A DNA stretch of 64,000 bases from Frigididesulfovibrio sp031553235 (lineage in GTDB: Bacteria; Desulfobacterota; Desulfovibrionia; Desulfovibrionales; Desulfovibrionaceae). The translations under genes and the position numbers were made by a program. The stretch's first letter is position 1. Every line of letters begins with the position of its first letter. The stretch is from the NCBI GenBank assembly GCA_031553235.1, contig JAVBLS010000041.1, positions 7,332-71,331 of the forward strand, read 5' to 3'. Shown here in pieces: positions 39,747-48,633 of the stretch. Below the pieces are notes generated by a model that worked only from the letters and a program-made list of their open reading frames with translations, was not told the origin of the DNA and searched no databases.

Positions 39747-40913
39747 ATGAAATTTATAAAATTTCTATTTTCATTCCTCTTTCACCTGACGACACGGCGA
39801 GACTGGCACGTCTACCGTCAAGAAAAACGCCGATGGAAAAATTTTTTCCTTAAAAAACATGGCTTTAGCGTGTTACTTGTCCTACACGATCTGACTGTGA
39901 CAGGCGCTCCCATAGCCTGCCTTCAATTGGCGAAAGCTATTCAGAATAAAGGGGGAAGCGTCTCTCTGGTAGCCTTTGCAGGAGGTGCTTTGAAAGAAGG
40001 CTTCGAAGCAATTAATATTACACCAATATACGGCAATAACTATATTAAAAATAAATTTATTATAAGAAATTTATGCGAAAATTTTGACTTTATCATACTT
40101 AATACGATAATTTGCTACACCTGGGCAATGCATATCGGGAAAAACAAAAAAGCGTACTGGTGGATCCATGAATCTGGCTTTATAGATACATATATTCAAT
40201 CCTTGAACGAAGAATCTAATACTTGTATCGATTCTATAAAACACTTCAAGAATATATTCAGTGTAAGCGAGTACGCACGTGAATATCTCAGTAAATACAC
40301 CAAGAATATAAAAATTTTAAATCTAGGCATTGGCGATGCATACGAACAAACAGCGAAAACTATTGGCGGGAAAGTAATATTCTCCGTCATTGGAACATAC
40401 GATACAAATAAAGGCCAGCAGATTATGCTGGAGGCCATCTTGGCTCTTGAGAAAACATATCGGCGGCAGGCCGAATTTCGTTTTATCGGCAAACAGCAAG
40501 GAGCAGTGTACTCCGAGTTTGCCGCTAAAGCGAAAAACGAAAACTCTGTCTATCTTTTTGATGAAATTGCAGATCAAAAATCGAAGTGGCTTATGTACGC
40601 AGAAACAGATGTCGTTTGTGTACCATCTTTTGCTGAATCCTGCTCATTGGTCGTTCTCGAAGCCTGCATGATGGGGAAACCTGTGGTACTAACGCACACA
40701 AATGGTGCAAAATATATGATCAGCAACTTTGATAACGGCATAATTATTAATCCTGGTAATGTTAATGAATTGGCATATTGTCTACGATGGTGCATTGATA
40801 ATAAAGAAAAACTTTTATGCATGGGAGAGAAATCTCGAAAGAAGTATTTAGAATATGCATCTTTGGAACATCTGAGCAATCAAATTATGAATATTTTTCA
40901 TAAAAATACATAA
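39747..40913 (+). CDS. Family 4 glycosyltransferase
   Basis: A 388-residue GT-B enzyme. The N-terminal domain contains LLVLHDLTVTGAPIACLQLAKAI (acceptor side), the C-terminal domain GTYDTNKGQQIMLEAI and the donor-binding DVVCVPSFAESCSLVVLEACMMGKPVVLTHTNG region with the E-x7-E motif. Residues 1-20 are hydrophobic and may be a membrane anchor. The region is very AT-rich. It ends four bases before the next ATG. Confidence 0.85.
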   Translation: MKFIKFLFSFLFHLTTRRDWHVYRQEKRRWKNFFLKKHGFSVLLVLHDLTVTGAPIACLQLAKAIQNKGGSVSLVAFAGGALKEGFEAINITPIYGNNYIKNKFIIRNLCENFDFIILNTIICYTWAMHIGKNKKAYWWIHESGFIDTYIQSLNEESNTCIDSIKHFKNIFSVSEYAREYLSKYTKNIKILNLGIGDAYEQTAKTIGGKVIFSVIGTYDTNKGQQIMLEAILALEKTYRRQAEFRFIGKQQGAVYSEFAAKAKNENSVYLFDEIADQKSKWLMYAETDVVCVPSFAESCSLVVLEACMMGKPVVLTHTNGAKYMISNFDNGIIINPGNVNELAYCLRWCIDNKEKLLCMGEKSRKKYLEYASLEHLSNQIMNIFHKNT

Positions 40914-40916
40914 ATT

Positions 40917-43900
40917 ATGCATATTGCTCCTACCCACCCACAAATGCTTAATCTCTGCGGGAACTTCCCTCAACGGATGCTGACCCGGATCCGACTGATG
41001 ACAGCGAATGCGGAATTCAAAAAAAATCCGGGAAAATTGATTGAAACCGGGATTGTTCTTTACAGCGACAATACACCTCTCGCGGGCAGACGTGTGTGCT
41101 GTTTCGCCCATTACGATCCACAGTCAACGCTTGATCCTACGGTGTTTCATTATCTCCAGGCCATTACTGAACAGGGTTTTTACATTATTTTTATCTCCAC
41201 ATCTCCCACTCTGCCATCGAATCTTGTTGCATCACTTGCACGAATATGTTCAAGAATACTGATACGCCCCAATGAAGGGCTTGATTTTGCCTCCTGGAAA
41301 TGCGGCTTTATCACCGTACCAGAAATATTGCAAGCCAAAGAGTTGCTTCTTGCCAATGACAGCGTCTGGCTGGTCAGAGACCTTGCCCCTGTGATGGGGA
41401 AGATGGAACAGACCTCCTGTGACTTTTGGGGCATGACGGCATCACGAAAACTGCTGCCGCATCTGCAAAGCTATTTCTTACTTTTTCGAAAAACCGCTCT
41501 ACAAAGCAAGGCCTTTGGCTCTTTCTGGGATTCCGTACGGGTGCACTCAGAAAAACAGTCCATTATCGGGCAGTATGAGGTCACCCTGACTCTGCGCCTA
41601 GCCTTGGCCAAATTGACTCCGGCGGCTTGGATACCCACCCTGGAGATCTGCAACCCAAGCCTGCGCCATGGCCTTGAGCTTACCCGGAATTATGGCATGC
41701 CCTTACTCAAGCGAGAGCTTCTCAGAAGCAATCCGTGCGAGGTGGATCTGCACACTTTGCCGCTGCTTCCGGACGGTTCGGCCTGTTCGCTTGAAGAAAT
41801 AAAGGCACATCTTTTTCGGCTGGGGACATCCGGATGCTTTGCCCCAAAAACCGCTACCGCACTCCCTACCCCGCCGTTGCATGTACAGGTGCCTCCTCCA
41901 GAAATTGATGTCTTGCTGCCATTGACCAAGAATGCGGCAGCCCCGGGCTCACTACCATACTCTCTGGACAGCCCCGAAGGACCGCGGATTCGCATTCTTG
42001 TCGACGGGCATAGGGATGATGAGTCGGCCTGTATTGCGCCGGGCGAACAAACCCGGCACGATACAAACGTACGTGGATCTGATACCAATGCTCTTGAGAC
42101 ATCGGAAAGCCTGAATTATTTGCTGCATTGCTCCACCGCACCGTATTTCCTTATTGCGGATCAGGGATGCACCCATCAACAGGATAGAGCCGCCAGAATG
42201 CTCGCCAAGATGCGTGAGCTGGAAAGCATTTATGGAACCGGCTATCCGTTATTGGTATTTTCCGATGTCATCCTCACAGATGAGCATGGAACTGCGAAAT
42301 GGTCGCTTCAAAAAGAAGCGGGACTGCCGCCGCTCTGGGGGAATTCTTTGCACCAGACACTTATTTGCGCTTCGGTGCCGGGATTCGCAATGGTGGGCAA
42401 TGCAGCCCTGCGCAAGGCGATACTCCCGCTGCCCGAGCGGTATGTTTCACCTGCCTACGCTTGGTGGATTTTACTGACGGCCAAAACCCTGGGAATTGTC
42501 GATCATGTTGCGTACGCCCCGGTATTCTATAAAAAAGCTGCTTTACAGCCGGATCATGGCGGCAGACGTGAATTTTCTCTGAAGTACTTCAGCAGAGGTA
42601 TCGGCCGCCTGAAGCGGGATCTGCAAGCATCTTCGCGCCTTGTAGCTGCGTTGCTTCTACGGCACGGTTCACATATGGCTCCAAAGACCAGAACACTGTG
42701 TGAAGTAATGGCCGGCATGCTCTGTTTGAGTAAGCGCGAACAAATTTGGCAGCATCTGCGTTTTGGTTTTCTCAGGCACGAGCTGCCCTTGCTCTGCACT
42801 ATGTATGGAAATATATTGTGTCAGACCGGAGTGTTGACCAAACAGCGCATTATCGAAAAATCATCAGACAGCATGAAGTATTGTACTTTTTATCTCGGTA
42901 AAAAAATCCTGTCGATATTTTATACGGCCAAGACATACGTAACTCCATCAAAAAAAATTGTATACGCGCAACGTTGTGCAGCAAAAATACAAAGATGGCG
43001 TTGCCGCCTCTTCGGGCCTGAGCCGAACGATACGACCTGCGAATCCGCACAGAGTTTTTCAGGCCACATGACCGACATCAGAGCCTTGGCTTTCTATCTT
43101 CCTCAATTTCATACCATTCCAGAAAACGACGAATGGTGGGGAAAAGAATTCACCGAATGGACCAATGTCCGAGCCGGCAGGCCGCGTTTTTTCGGCCACG
43201 ATCAACCCCGCGTGCCGCATCCGGACATTGGGTACTACGATCTATCCAACCCTGAAACGCTACGCCGGCAGGCCGCCCTGGCCAAACGGCACGGCATATA
43301 TGGATTCTGTTTCTATCATTACTGGTTTTCCGGCCGGAGACTGTTGGAAAAACCCCTGGATCTGCTGCTGGCAAACCCCGACATTGATTTGCCCTTCTGT
43401 CTCTGCTGGGCCAATGAAAGCTGGGGGAGAAACTGGGACGGTGAAGACCATAAAATTCTTATGGAGCAGCCATATAATCCCGGCGATCCTGAACTGTTCA
43501 TCGACGACAACAAAAAATACCTGCTTGACCCCAGATACATCACCATCGACGGCCGCCCCTTGCTGCTTATCTATCGAGAGCCGTTGATCCCGAATGCCAA
43601 CGATTTTTTCCGCCGCATGAAAGCCCGTGCCGCCGAAATACACCTTCCGGAACCCCTTATTTACGTCATTCTGAGCTATGACCTGCAGCACCCGGAAACC
43701 ATCACCGCCGACGGGTTGGTCGAGTTTGTTCCCCACCGCCCCGTATTCGCCGAAAAAAGCTTCCTTTCCTTTTCCTACAAGGGAGGAAGAATTTTCAACT
43801 ATGCAGACACAATGGACACCTACCTTGAGGCTATCCCGGTAGAAGAGGCCTTTCCGCTGCCTGTCCACAAGTCCGTATGCCTCGCCTGGGACAACAGCGC

Positions 43901-44171
43901 CCGCAGAAAAGACGGGTGGCGACTGTGGACGGGGTTCTCTCAGAAAAAATACTATTCTTGGCTGGAGCAGATCGTCGCGTATACGCGGCGCAATTTTCCC
44001 GACGACAGGCGCTTTGTGTTTATCAACGCCTGGAACGAATGGGGGGAAGGCACCTACCTTGAACCCGACGCGCGCACCGGTTACGCTTCCTTGAATACAA
44101 CCTCCAAGGCGTTGTACGACATGCCTTTTGCCAACGCCGACCCTGATAAAACACGGACGCCTCCCGACTGA
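40917..44171 (+). CDS. Large fused glycosyltransferase: RgpF, GT2-like, WbsX
   Basis: A 1084-residue protein with three regions. About 40-300 resembles rhamnan-synthesis protein F (RRVCCFAHYDPQSTLDP, RPNEGLDFASWKCGF). About 350-590 resembles a GT2 core (SLNYLLHCSTAPYFLIADQG, SDVILTDEHGT) but the expected DxD is ADQG, so it may be inactive. About 715-1070 is a WbsX domain (AFYLPQFHTIPENDEWWGKGF-like start, YGFCFYHYWFSGRRLLEKP, WANESWGRNWDG, FINAWNEWGEGTYLEPD). It is probably a multi-step enzyme for a polysaccharide backbone. No ribosome site was seen before the ATG at 40917; later methionines (40980, 40998) are alternatives. GC rises through the gene, showing the edge of the AT-rich island. 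Confidence 0.8.
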   Translation: MHIAPTHPQMLNLCGNFPQRMLTRIRLMTANAEFKKNPGKLIETGIVLYSDNTPLAGRRVCCFAHYDPQSTLDPTVFHYLQAITEQGFYIIFISTSPTLPSNLVASLARICSRILIRPNEGLDFASWKCGFITVPEILQAKELLLANDSVWLVRDLAPVMGKMEQTSCDFWGMTASRKLLPHLQSYFLLFRKTALQSKAFGSFWDSVRVHSEKQSIIGQYEVTLTLRLALAKLTPAAWIPTLEICNPSLRHGLELTRNYGMPLLKRELLRSNPCEVDLHTLPLLPDGSACSLEEIKAHLFRLGTSGCFAPKTATALPTPPLHVQVPPPEIDVLLPLTKNAAAPGSLPYSLDSPEGPRIRILVDGHRDDESACIAPGEQTRHDTNVRGSDTNALETSESLNYLLHCSTAPYFLIADQGCTHQQDRAARMLAKMRELESIYGTGYPLLVFSDVILTDEHGTAKWSLQKEAGLPPLWGNSLHQTLICASVPGFAMVGNAALRKAILPLPERYVSPAYAWWILLTAKTLGIVDHVAYAPVFYKKAALQPDHGGRREFSLKYFSRGIGRLKRDLQASSRLVAALLLRHGSHMAPKTRTLCEVMAGMLCLSKREQIWQHLRFGFLRHELPLLCTMYGNILCQTGVLTKQRIIEKSSDSMKYCTFYLGKKILSIFYTAKTYVTPSKKIVYAQRCAAKIQRWRCRLFGPEPNDTTCESAQSFSGHMTDIRALAFYLPQFHTIPENDEWWGKEFTEWTNVRAGRPRFFGHDQPRVPHPDIGYYDLSNPETLRRQAALAKRHGIYGFCFYHYWFSGRRLLEKPLDLLLANPDIDLPFCLCWANESWGRNWDGEDHKILMEQPYNPGDPELFIDDNKKYLLDPRYITIDGRPLLLIYREPLIPNANDFFRRMKARAAEIHLPEPLIYVILSYDLQHPETITADGLVEFVPHRPVFAEKSFLSFSYKGGRIFNYADTMDTYLEAIPVEEAFPLPVHKSVCLAWDNSARRKDGWRLWTGFSQKKYYSWLEQIVAYTRRNFPDDRRFVFINAWNEWGEGTYLEPDARTGYASLNTTSKALYDMPFANADPDKTRTPPD

Positions 44172-44246
44172 TTTCCTGAAAATTTCACACCCCTCCGCCG
44201 TTGTCGTTTCATTCAATTTGACGTAAGCAGCCCACAGGAGATCCTC

Positions 44247-45218
44247 ATGTTCCCCAACAAGCGCATTCTCGTCACCGGCGGGGCCGGCTTTCTTGGTTCG
44301 CATCTGTGCGAGCGCCTTTTGGAGCGCGGGGCCGAGGTGCTCTGTGTGGACAACTACTACTGCAGTACCAAAGGCAACGTCGAGCACCTGCTGGCGCATC
44401 CGCGCTTTGAGCTGATGCGCCACGACGTGACCTTCCCGCTTTATGTGGAGGTGGACGAAATCTACAACCTGGCCTGCCCGGCCTCGCCCATCCACTACCA
44501 GCGCGACCCGGTGCAGACCCTGAAAACCTCGGTGCACGGAGCCATCAACATGCTCGGCCTGGCCAAGCGGCTCAAGGCCAAGGTCTTGCAGACCTCCACC
44601 TCCGAAGTCTACGGCGACCCCGGCGTGCACCCGCAACCGGAGAGTTACTGGGGCAACGTCAACCCCATCGGCATCCGTTCCTGCTACGACGAGGGCAAAC
44701 GCGCGGCCGAGTCCCTGTTCATGGACTACCGCCGGCAACACGGCCTGACCATCAAAATCGCCCGCCTGTTCAACACCTACGGCCCGCGCATGCACCCCAA
44801 CGACGGCCGGGTGGTCTCCAACTTCATCATGCAGGCCCTGCAGAACAAGCCGATTACCGTTTACGGCGACGGTTCGCAGACCCGTTCCTTCTGCTATGTG
44901 GATGATCTGGTGGAAGCTTTGATCCGGCTTATGGAAAACACGCCGGATGGGTTTACCGGCCCGGTAAACCTGGGCAATCCCGGCGAATTCACCATTCGGG
45001 AACTGGCCGAAACCGTGATTGAGATGACCGGTTCGGCCTCGGCCAGCGACTATCGCCCCCTGCCCAAGGACGATCCCAGCCGCCGCCGGCCGGACATTTC
45101 CCTGGCCAAGCAGATGCTGGATTGGGAACCCAAAGTGGCCCTGCGCGACGGCCTGAAGCCGACCGTCGACTATTTTGCCTCAGAGCTGCGCAAAGGCTCT
45201 ACGGCGGCCCATAAGTAA
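44247..45218 (+). CDS. UDP-glucuronate decarboxylase (UDP-xylose synthase)
   Basis: A 323-residue short-chain dehydrogenase that converts UDP-glucuronate to UDP-xylose. It starts KRILVTGGAGFLGSHLCERLL, with YNLACPASPIHYQRDPVQTLKTSV, TSTSEVYGDP, the active-site tyrosine and lysine in RSCYDEGKRAAE, and ARLFNTYGPRMHPNDGRVVSNF, a signature of UXS. The ATG at 44247 follows CAGGAGATC. GC content returns to that of the chromosome. The neighbours are glycosyltransferases, so xylose is probably part of the glycan. Confidence 0.94.
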   Translation: MFPNKRILVTGGAGFLGSHLCERLLERGAEVLCVDNYYCSTKGNVEHLLAHPRFELMRHDVTFPLYVEVDEIYNLACPASPIHYQRDPVQTLKTSVHGAINMLGLAKRLKAKVLQTSTSEVYGDPGVHPQPESYWGNVNPIGIRSCYDEGKRAAESLFMDYRRQHGLTIKIARLFNTYGPRMHPNDGRVVSNFIMQALQNKPITVYGDGSQTRSFCYVDDLVEALIRLMENTPDGFTGPVNLGNPGEFTIRELAETVIEMTGSASASDYRPLPKDDPSRRRPDISLAKQMLDWEPKVALRDGLKPTVDYFASELRKGSTAAHK

Positions 45219-45232
45219 GCTGGTCTGCCACT

Positions 45233-46156
45233 ATGTCCCCATTGCTGGACATCGTTATCTGTACATACAACCGGGCCGAGGTTCTGGAAAAGAACCTGGA
45301 AAGGCTCATGCCTTTGGTGGAGCGGGAGTCCGGCGTCTTCGTACTGGTGGTGGACAACAGCTCTACCGATGGTACGGCCCGGATGATCCAAATGCTTCAA
45401 GAGCGTTTTCCTCTTCTTTTGCGCTATGTGCTCGAACCGGCCCAAGGGGTAGCCAACGCCCGTAATCGGGGATTTCGTGAAGCCACGGCAGAGTGGGTCG
45501 GATATCTGGACGACGACACCTACCCGCACGACAATTGGATTACCCGCGCTCTGGAAGTCATCCGTTCCAGCGACTTCGACGCCTTCGGCGGCGGATATCT
45601 TCCTTGGCATCTCTATTCCGGCAGACCTGACTGGTTCCCAGAGGCGACCTCCTCTCTCAACATGGAGGGAAAGCAGTACGGGATCATGCCGGCAGACGAA
45701 AGCCCCTGGGGAGGGAACTTTTTTTGCCGACGCGACCTGATGGAACGGGCCGGCGGCTTTGACCCGGCCGCAGGTATGCAGGGTGACGCACCCGGCTATG
45801 GTGAAGAAAATCTCTTCTGCCATGCCTTGCGGGCGAACGGAGCACGTATCGGCCAGGTACCGGACTTATTGGTCGATCACTGCGTTATGCCGATCAAGTA
45901 CACCATGGGCTGGCATTTTGCCTCAGGCTTTGCCAAAGGAAAAATATCCTGGAAAATTAACGGCAAACATCCAACGCCCGGCAAGGCTGTGGCCCTGGCA
46001 ATTTCTTTACCGTTCATTGTCCTGCGCGATGCCGTGCGCGGGATAGTCCATCTTGGCCGGGAAGGGAAACTGACCCCTCAGTCCTGGCTCTTTTTCGTCG
46101 GTTACCGGGCGGCCATACGCCTGGGCCGCACAGTCGGATGTTTTCTGAAAGACTGA
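45233..46156 (+). CDS. Family 2 glycosyltransferase
   Basis: A 307-residue GT2 enzyme with LDIVICTYNRAEVLEKNL, VVDNSSTDGT, VANARNRGFREATAEWVGYLDDDTYP (DDD metal site, about 94-96) and the acceptor-side GGNFFCRRDLMERAGGFD. A hydrophobic region near 245-265 may associate with the membrane. It starts 14 bases after the UDP-xylose synthase stop without a good ribosome site, so may be coupled. Confidence 0.87.
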   Translation: MSPLLDIVICTYNRAEVLEKNLERLMPLVERESGVFVLVVDNSSTDGTARMIQMLQERFPLLLRYVLEPAQGVANARNRGFREATAEWVGYLDDDTYPHDNWITRALEVIRSSDFDAFGGGYLPWHLYSGRPDWFPEATSSLNMEGKQYGIMPADESPWGGNFFCRRDLMERAGGFDPAAGMQGDAPGYGEENLFCHALRANGARIGQVPDLLVDHCVMPIKYTMGWHFASGFAKGKISWKINGKHPTPGKAVALAISLPFIVLRDAVRGIVHLGREGKLTPQSWLFFVGYRAAIRLGRTVGCFLKD

Positions 46157-46169
46157 CTCCAGAACTTAT

Positions 46170-47357
46170 ATGAAAAAATACACTTCGTGGCGCTACTGGC
46201 GCGGAAAAATGCAAAAATTACGCTTGGCCGTACAGCCAAGGCCCCGTTTGAACGTGCTTGTACCTGATGACAGACATTTTCCACTCTTGTCGGCTGAAGA
46301 GCTTACAAAGGCTTATGGTATTGCATCTGAAAACGTTGCGGATGAAAAAAAATATTTTGATTATACCGTATACGCCAATACAGAAATCCGGACAGAGCGG
46401 GTGCTCAACAACCCACCGTGCCATCTGACGCTGCTGTGTCTGCACAATGTTCTTTGCCTGCGCAACGGTGGATTGATCACTGAGGATGGTTCTTTGACAG
46501 ACGTTGCCACCACAGGCAACCACGGTATTGATATTTCCATGGAAAGTGACGGAACTGCCGTCATTTCCAGCAAAATATTACCGCAAGGTCCCATTGAGGT
46601 TATTGAAACGCCCTGCCTGCACATGGACGTTACATACTTTGAAAACTTTGGGCATATGCTGGTGGATGGACTGCCCCGGCTGTGGGCTTTGCCCCATATT
46701 CCAGAAAAACGCTTCGGCCTTTTTATCTCAGCCGGGTGGAGGCGCCTATACGCGGATGAGCTGCTTGATGCCGCTTCCGGAGGCACTCGAATTATCCGGG
46801 GGCACGCCGCAACCGTGTGCCGAAAGCTCTATATTGCGATACAGCCGCATATGCTCGGGCAGTATGTTTGTGCGCAGGCCCAGGCCGTTTGGCGACGGAC
46901 GGGCGCCGAGCTATGTCGCAAGAAAGAAAGCAGCGGCCCTCGCCGGGTCTATTTCTCCCGCCGTCGGTATGCCCAGCGCCCCATGTCGGATGAGGCCAAA
47001 GTGGAAGACCTGTTCCGTTCACGAGGCTTCGCCGTGATTCACCCGGAGCTGCACCCTCTTGCGGAGCAGGCGGCCTTTATCCGGCGGGCGGAGGTCTTGG
47101 CGGGTCCCTATGGCTCGGCCCTGCATGGTTCGATTTTCGGTCGACCGGAACTACGGGTTTTCTCTCTGTGCCCATATCCCCTTGGCTCTCCACAACTTGT
47201 TCCGTATCCACTTCTTGACCGTGCCGCCGGGCGCTCTTTTGCCTATTATCTTGGCACTCGCCTCAGTGAAGAAAGCCGCCACGGCGGAGTCGATTTTCCT
47301 TGGGAAGCCGGCAACATTACGGCTGTGGAGCACGCCTTGGATCACTTTTTAACATAA
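46170..47357 (+). CDS. Family 61 glycosyltransferase (DUF563)
   Basis: A 395-residue protein. The segments TYFENFGHMLVDGLPRLWAL, RRVYFSRRRYAQRPMSDE and the C-terminal EVLAGPYGSALHGSIFGRP are typical of the GT61 family. The donor in bacteria is unknown; xylosyltransferases are found among eukaryotic members, which is suggestive beside a UDP-xylose synthase but not proof. It begins 13 bases after the preceding gene. Confidence 0.8.
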   Translation: MKKYTSWRYWRGKMQKLRLAVQPRPRLNVLVPDDRHFPLLSAEELTKAYGIASENVADEKKYFDYTVYANTEIRTERVLNNPPCHLTLLCLHNVLCLRNGGLITEDGSLTDVATTGNHGIDISMESDGTAVISSKILPQGPIEVIETPCLHMDVTYFENFGHMLVDGLPRLWALPHIPEKRFGLFISAGWRRLYADELLDAASGGTRIIRGHAATVCRKLYIAIQPHMLGQYVCAQAQAVWRRTGAELCRKKESSGPRRVYFSRRRYAQRPMSDEAKVEDLFRSRGFAVIHPELHPLAEQAAFIRRAEVLAGPYGSALHGSIFGRPELRVFSLCPYPLGSPQLVPYPLLDRAAGRSFAYYLGTRLSEESRHGGVDFPWEAGNITAVEHALDHFLT

Positions 47358-47466
47358 CACCCGCAGGGCGACCCCCATTTTCGACAGTTGCGCAAACATT
47401 CCCCCACCGTTGACGCCTTCCCCGCAACAATGTAACAGCTCCGGCACAATCCTTTGCGGAGACTGC

Positions 47467-48633
47467 ATGAAACTTCTCCTCCTCGGCAACCAGGCCCGGG
47501 CCATGAGCAACTTCTGGAGCGTATTGATTGCCCGCGCCGTTGCCGACGGCCATGAAGTGGTCTGCGCCGTGCCTCCGTTGCAGCCTTCGGACGCCCCGGT
47601 CTGGGAGGCAGCCCTGACCGGCCTGGGGGCGCGTCTGGTCCATTACCCCCTGGATCGCAAAGGCCTGAATCCTTTCCATGACATCAACACTATCCTGGCC
47701 CTGCGCCGGCTGATCCAGGCCGAGCGGCCCGACCGTCTCTTCACTTACACCATCAAGCCGGTGCTTTACGGCGCCTATGCCGCCGCCCTGGCCGGAACGC
47801 CCGCCCGGGCCCATCGCACCCTGATGATTGCCGGCCTGGGCTATGCCTTTGAGGCCGACTCCCCGGCCAAGCGCATGCTGCGCCGGATCACCGGCAAGCT
47901 CTACCGCCTGGCCTTTGCCCTTTCCGGCACGGTGTATTTCCAGAACCGTGACGATCGGAAACTGTTCGAACGGCGTTCGATCATCCCTCCTTCCATTGAG
48001 GTGCGCATGTGCCGGGGTACGGGTGTGGACGTGGAACGTTTCGCTCCGGCCCCCTTGCCGCCGCTGCCGCCCGACGGGCCGGCCGTGTTCCTTTTTGTGG
48101 GCCGGCTGCTCGAGGCCAAAGGCCTGCGCGAGCTTTGCCGGGCCGCCTCCCTGCTCAAGGAGCGCAATGCTCCGGTCGTGATACGCATCCTCGGCCCGGC
48201 CGAAACCGGCCTGGGCGCGGTACCCCTTGAAGAAATCACTGCCTTGCGGGATAATGGCATTATCGAGTACCTGGGAGAAACTACCGACGTGCGCCCGTTC
48301 ATCGCCCAGGCACATGCCCTGGTTTTACCTTCCTGGCGCGAGGGCACGCCCTGCTCGCTGATGGAAGGCATGAGCATGGGCCGGGCCGTGGTCGCGGCCG
48401 ACGCCCCGGGCTCGCGCGAGGTGGTGCACCACGGCGATAACGGGCTGCTCGTGCCCCTGCGCGATCCCGAGGCCCTGGCCGACGCCATGGCGACTCTGGC
48501 CGGCGACCCCGAGCGCCTGCGTCTCATGGGCCAAGCCGGCAGACGGTTGGCTTTGGAAGAATTTGACGCTCAGACCGTGGCCGCCGGTCTTTTGGCCGGC
48601 ATGAACCTTGAAGGCGGGGAGGCAGCGCGGTGA
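47467..48633 (+). CDS. Family 4 glycosyltransferase (PglA-like)
   Basis: A 388-residue GT-B enzyme. The N-terminal motif LLLGNQARAMSNFWSVLI, the block FTYTIKPVLYGAYAAALAGT and the donor site SWREGTPCSLMEGMSMGRAVVAADAPGSRE resemble transferases that add the second sugar to undecaprenyl-linked glycans. The ATG at 47467 with GGAG five bases upstream is preferred to the ATG 57 bases upstream. It overlaps the initiating phosphoglycosyltransferase by four bases, which fits consecutive steps. Confidence 0.88.
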   Translation: MKLLLLGNQARAMSNFWSVLIARAVADGHEVVCAVPPLQPSDAPVWEAALTGLGARLVHYPLDRKGLNPFHDINTILALRRLIQAERPDRLFTYTIKPVLYGAYAAALAGTPARAHRTLMIAGLGYAFEADSPAKRMLRRITGKLYRLAFALSGTVYFQNRDDRKLFERRSIIPPSIEVRMCRGTGVDVERFAPAPLPPLPPDGPAVFLFVGRLLEAKGLRELCRAASLLKERNAPVVIRILGPAETGLGAVPLEEITALRDNGIIEYLGETTDVRPFIAQAHALVLPSWREGTPCSLMEGMSMGRAVVAADAPGSREVVHHGDNGLLVPLRDPEALADAMATLAGDPERLRLMGQAGRRLALEEFDAQTVAAGLLAGMNLEGGEAAR

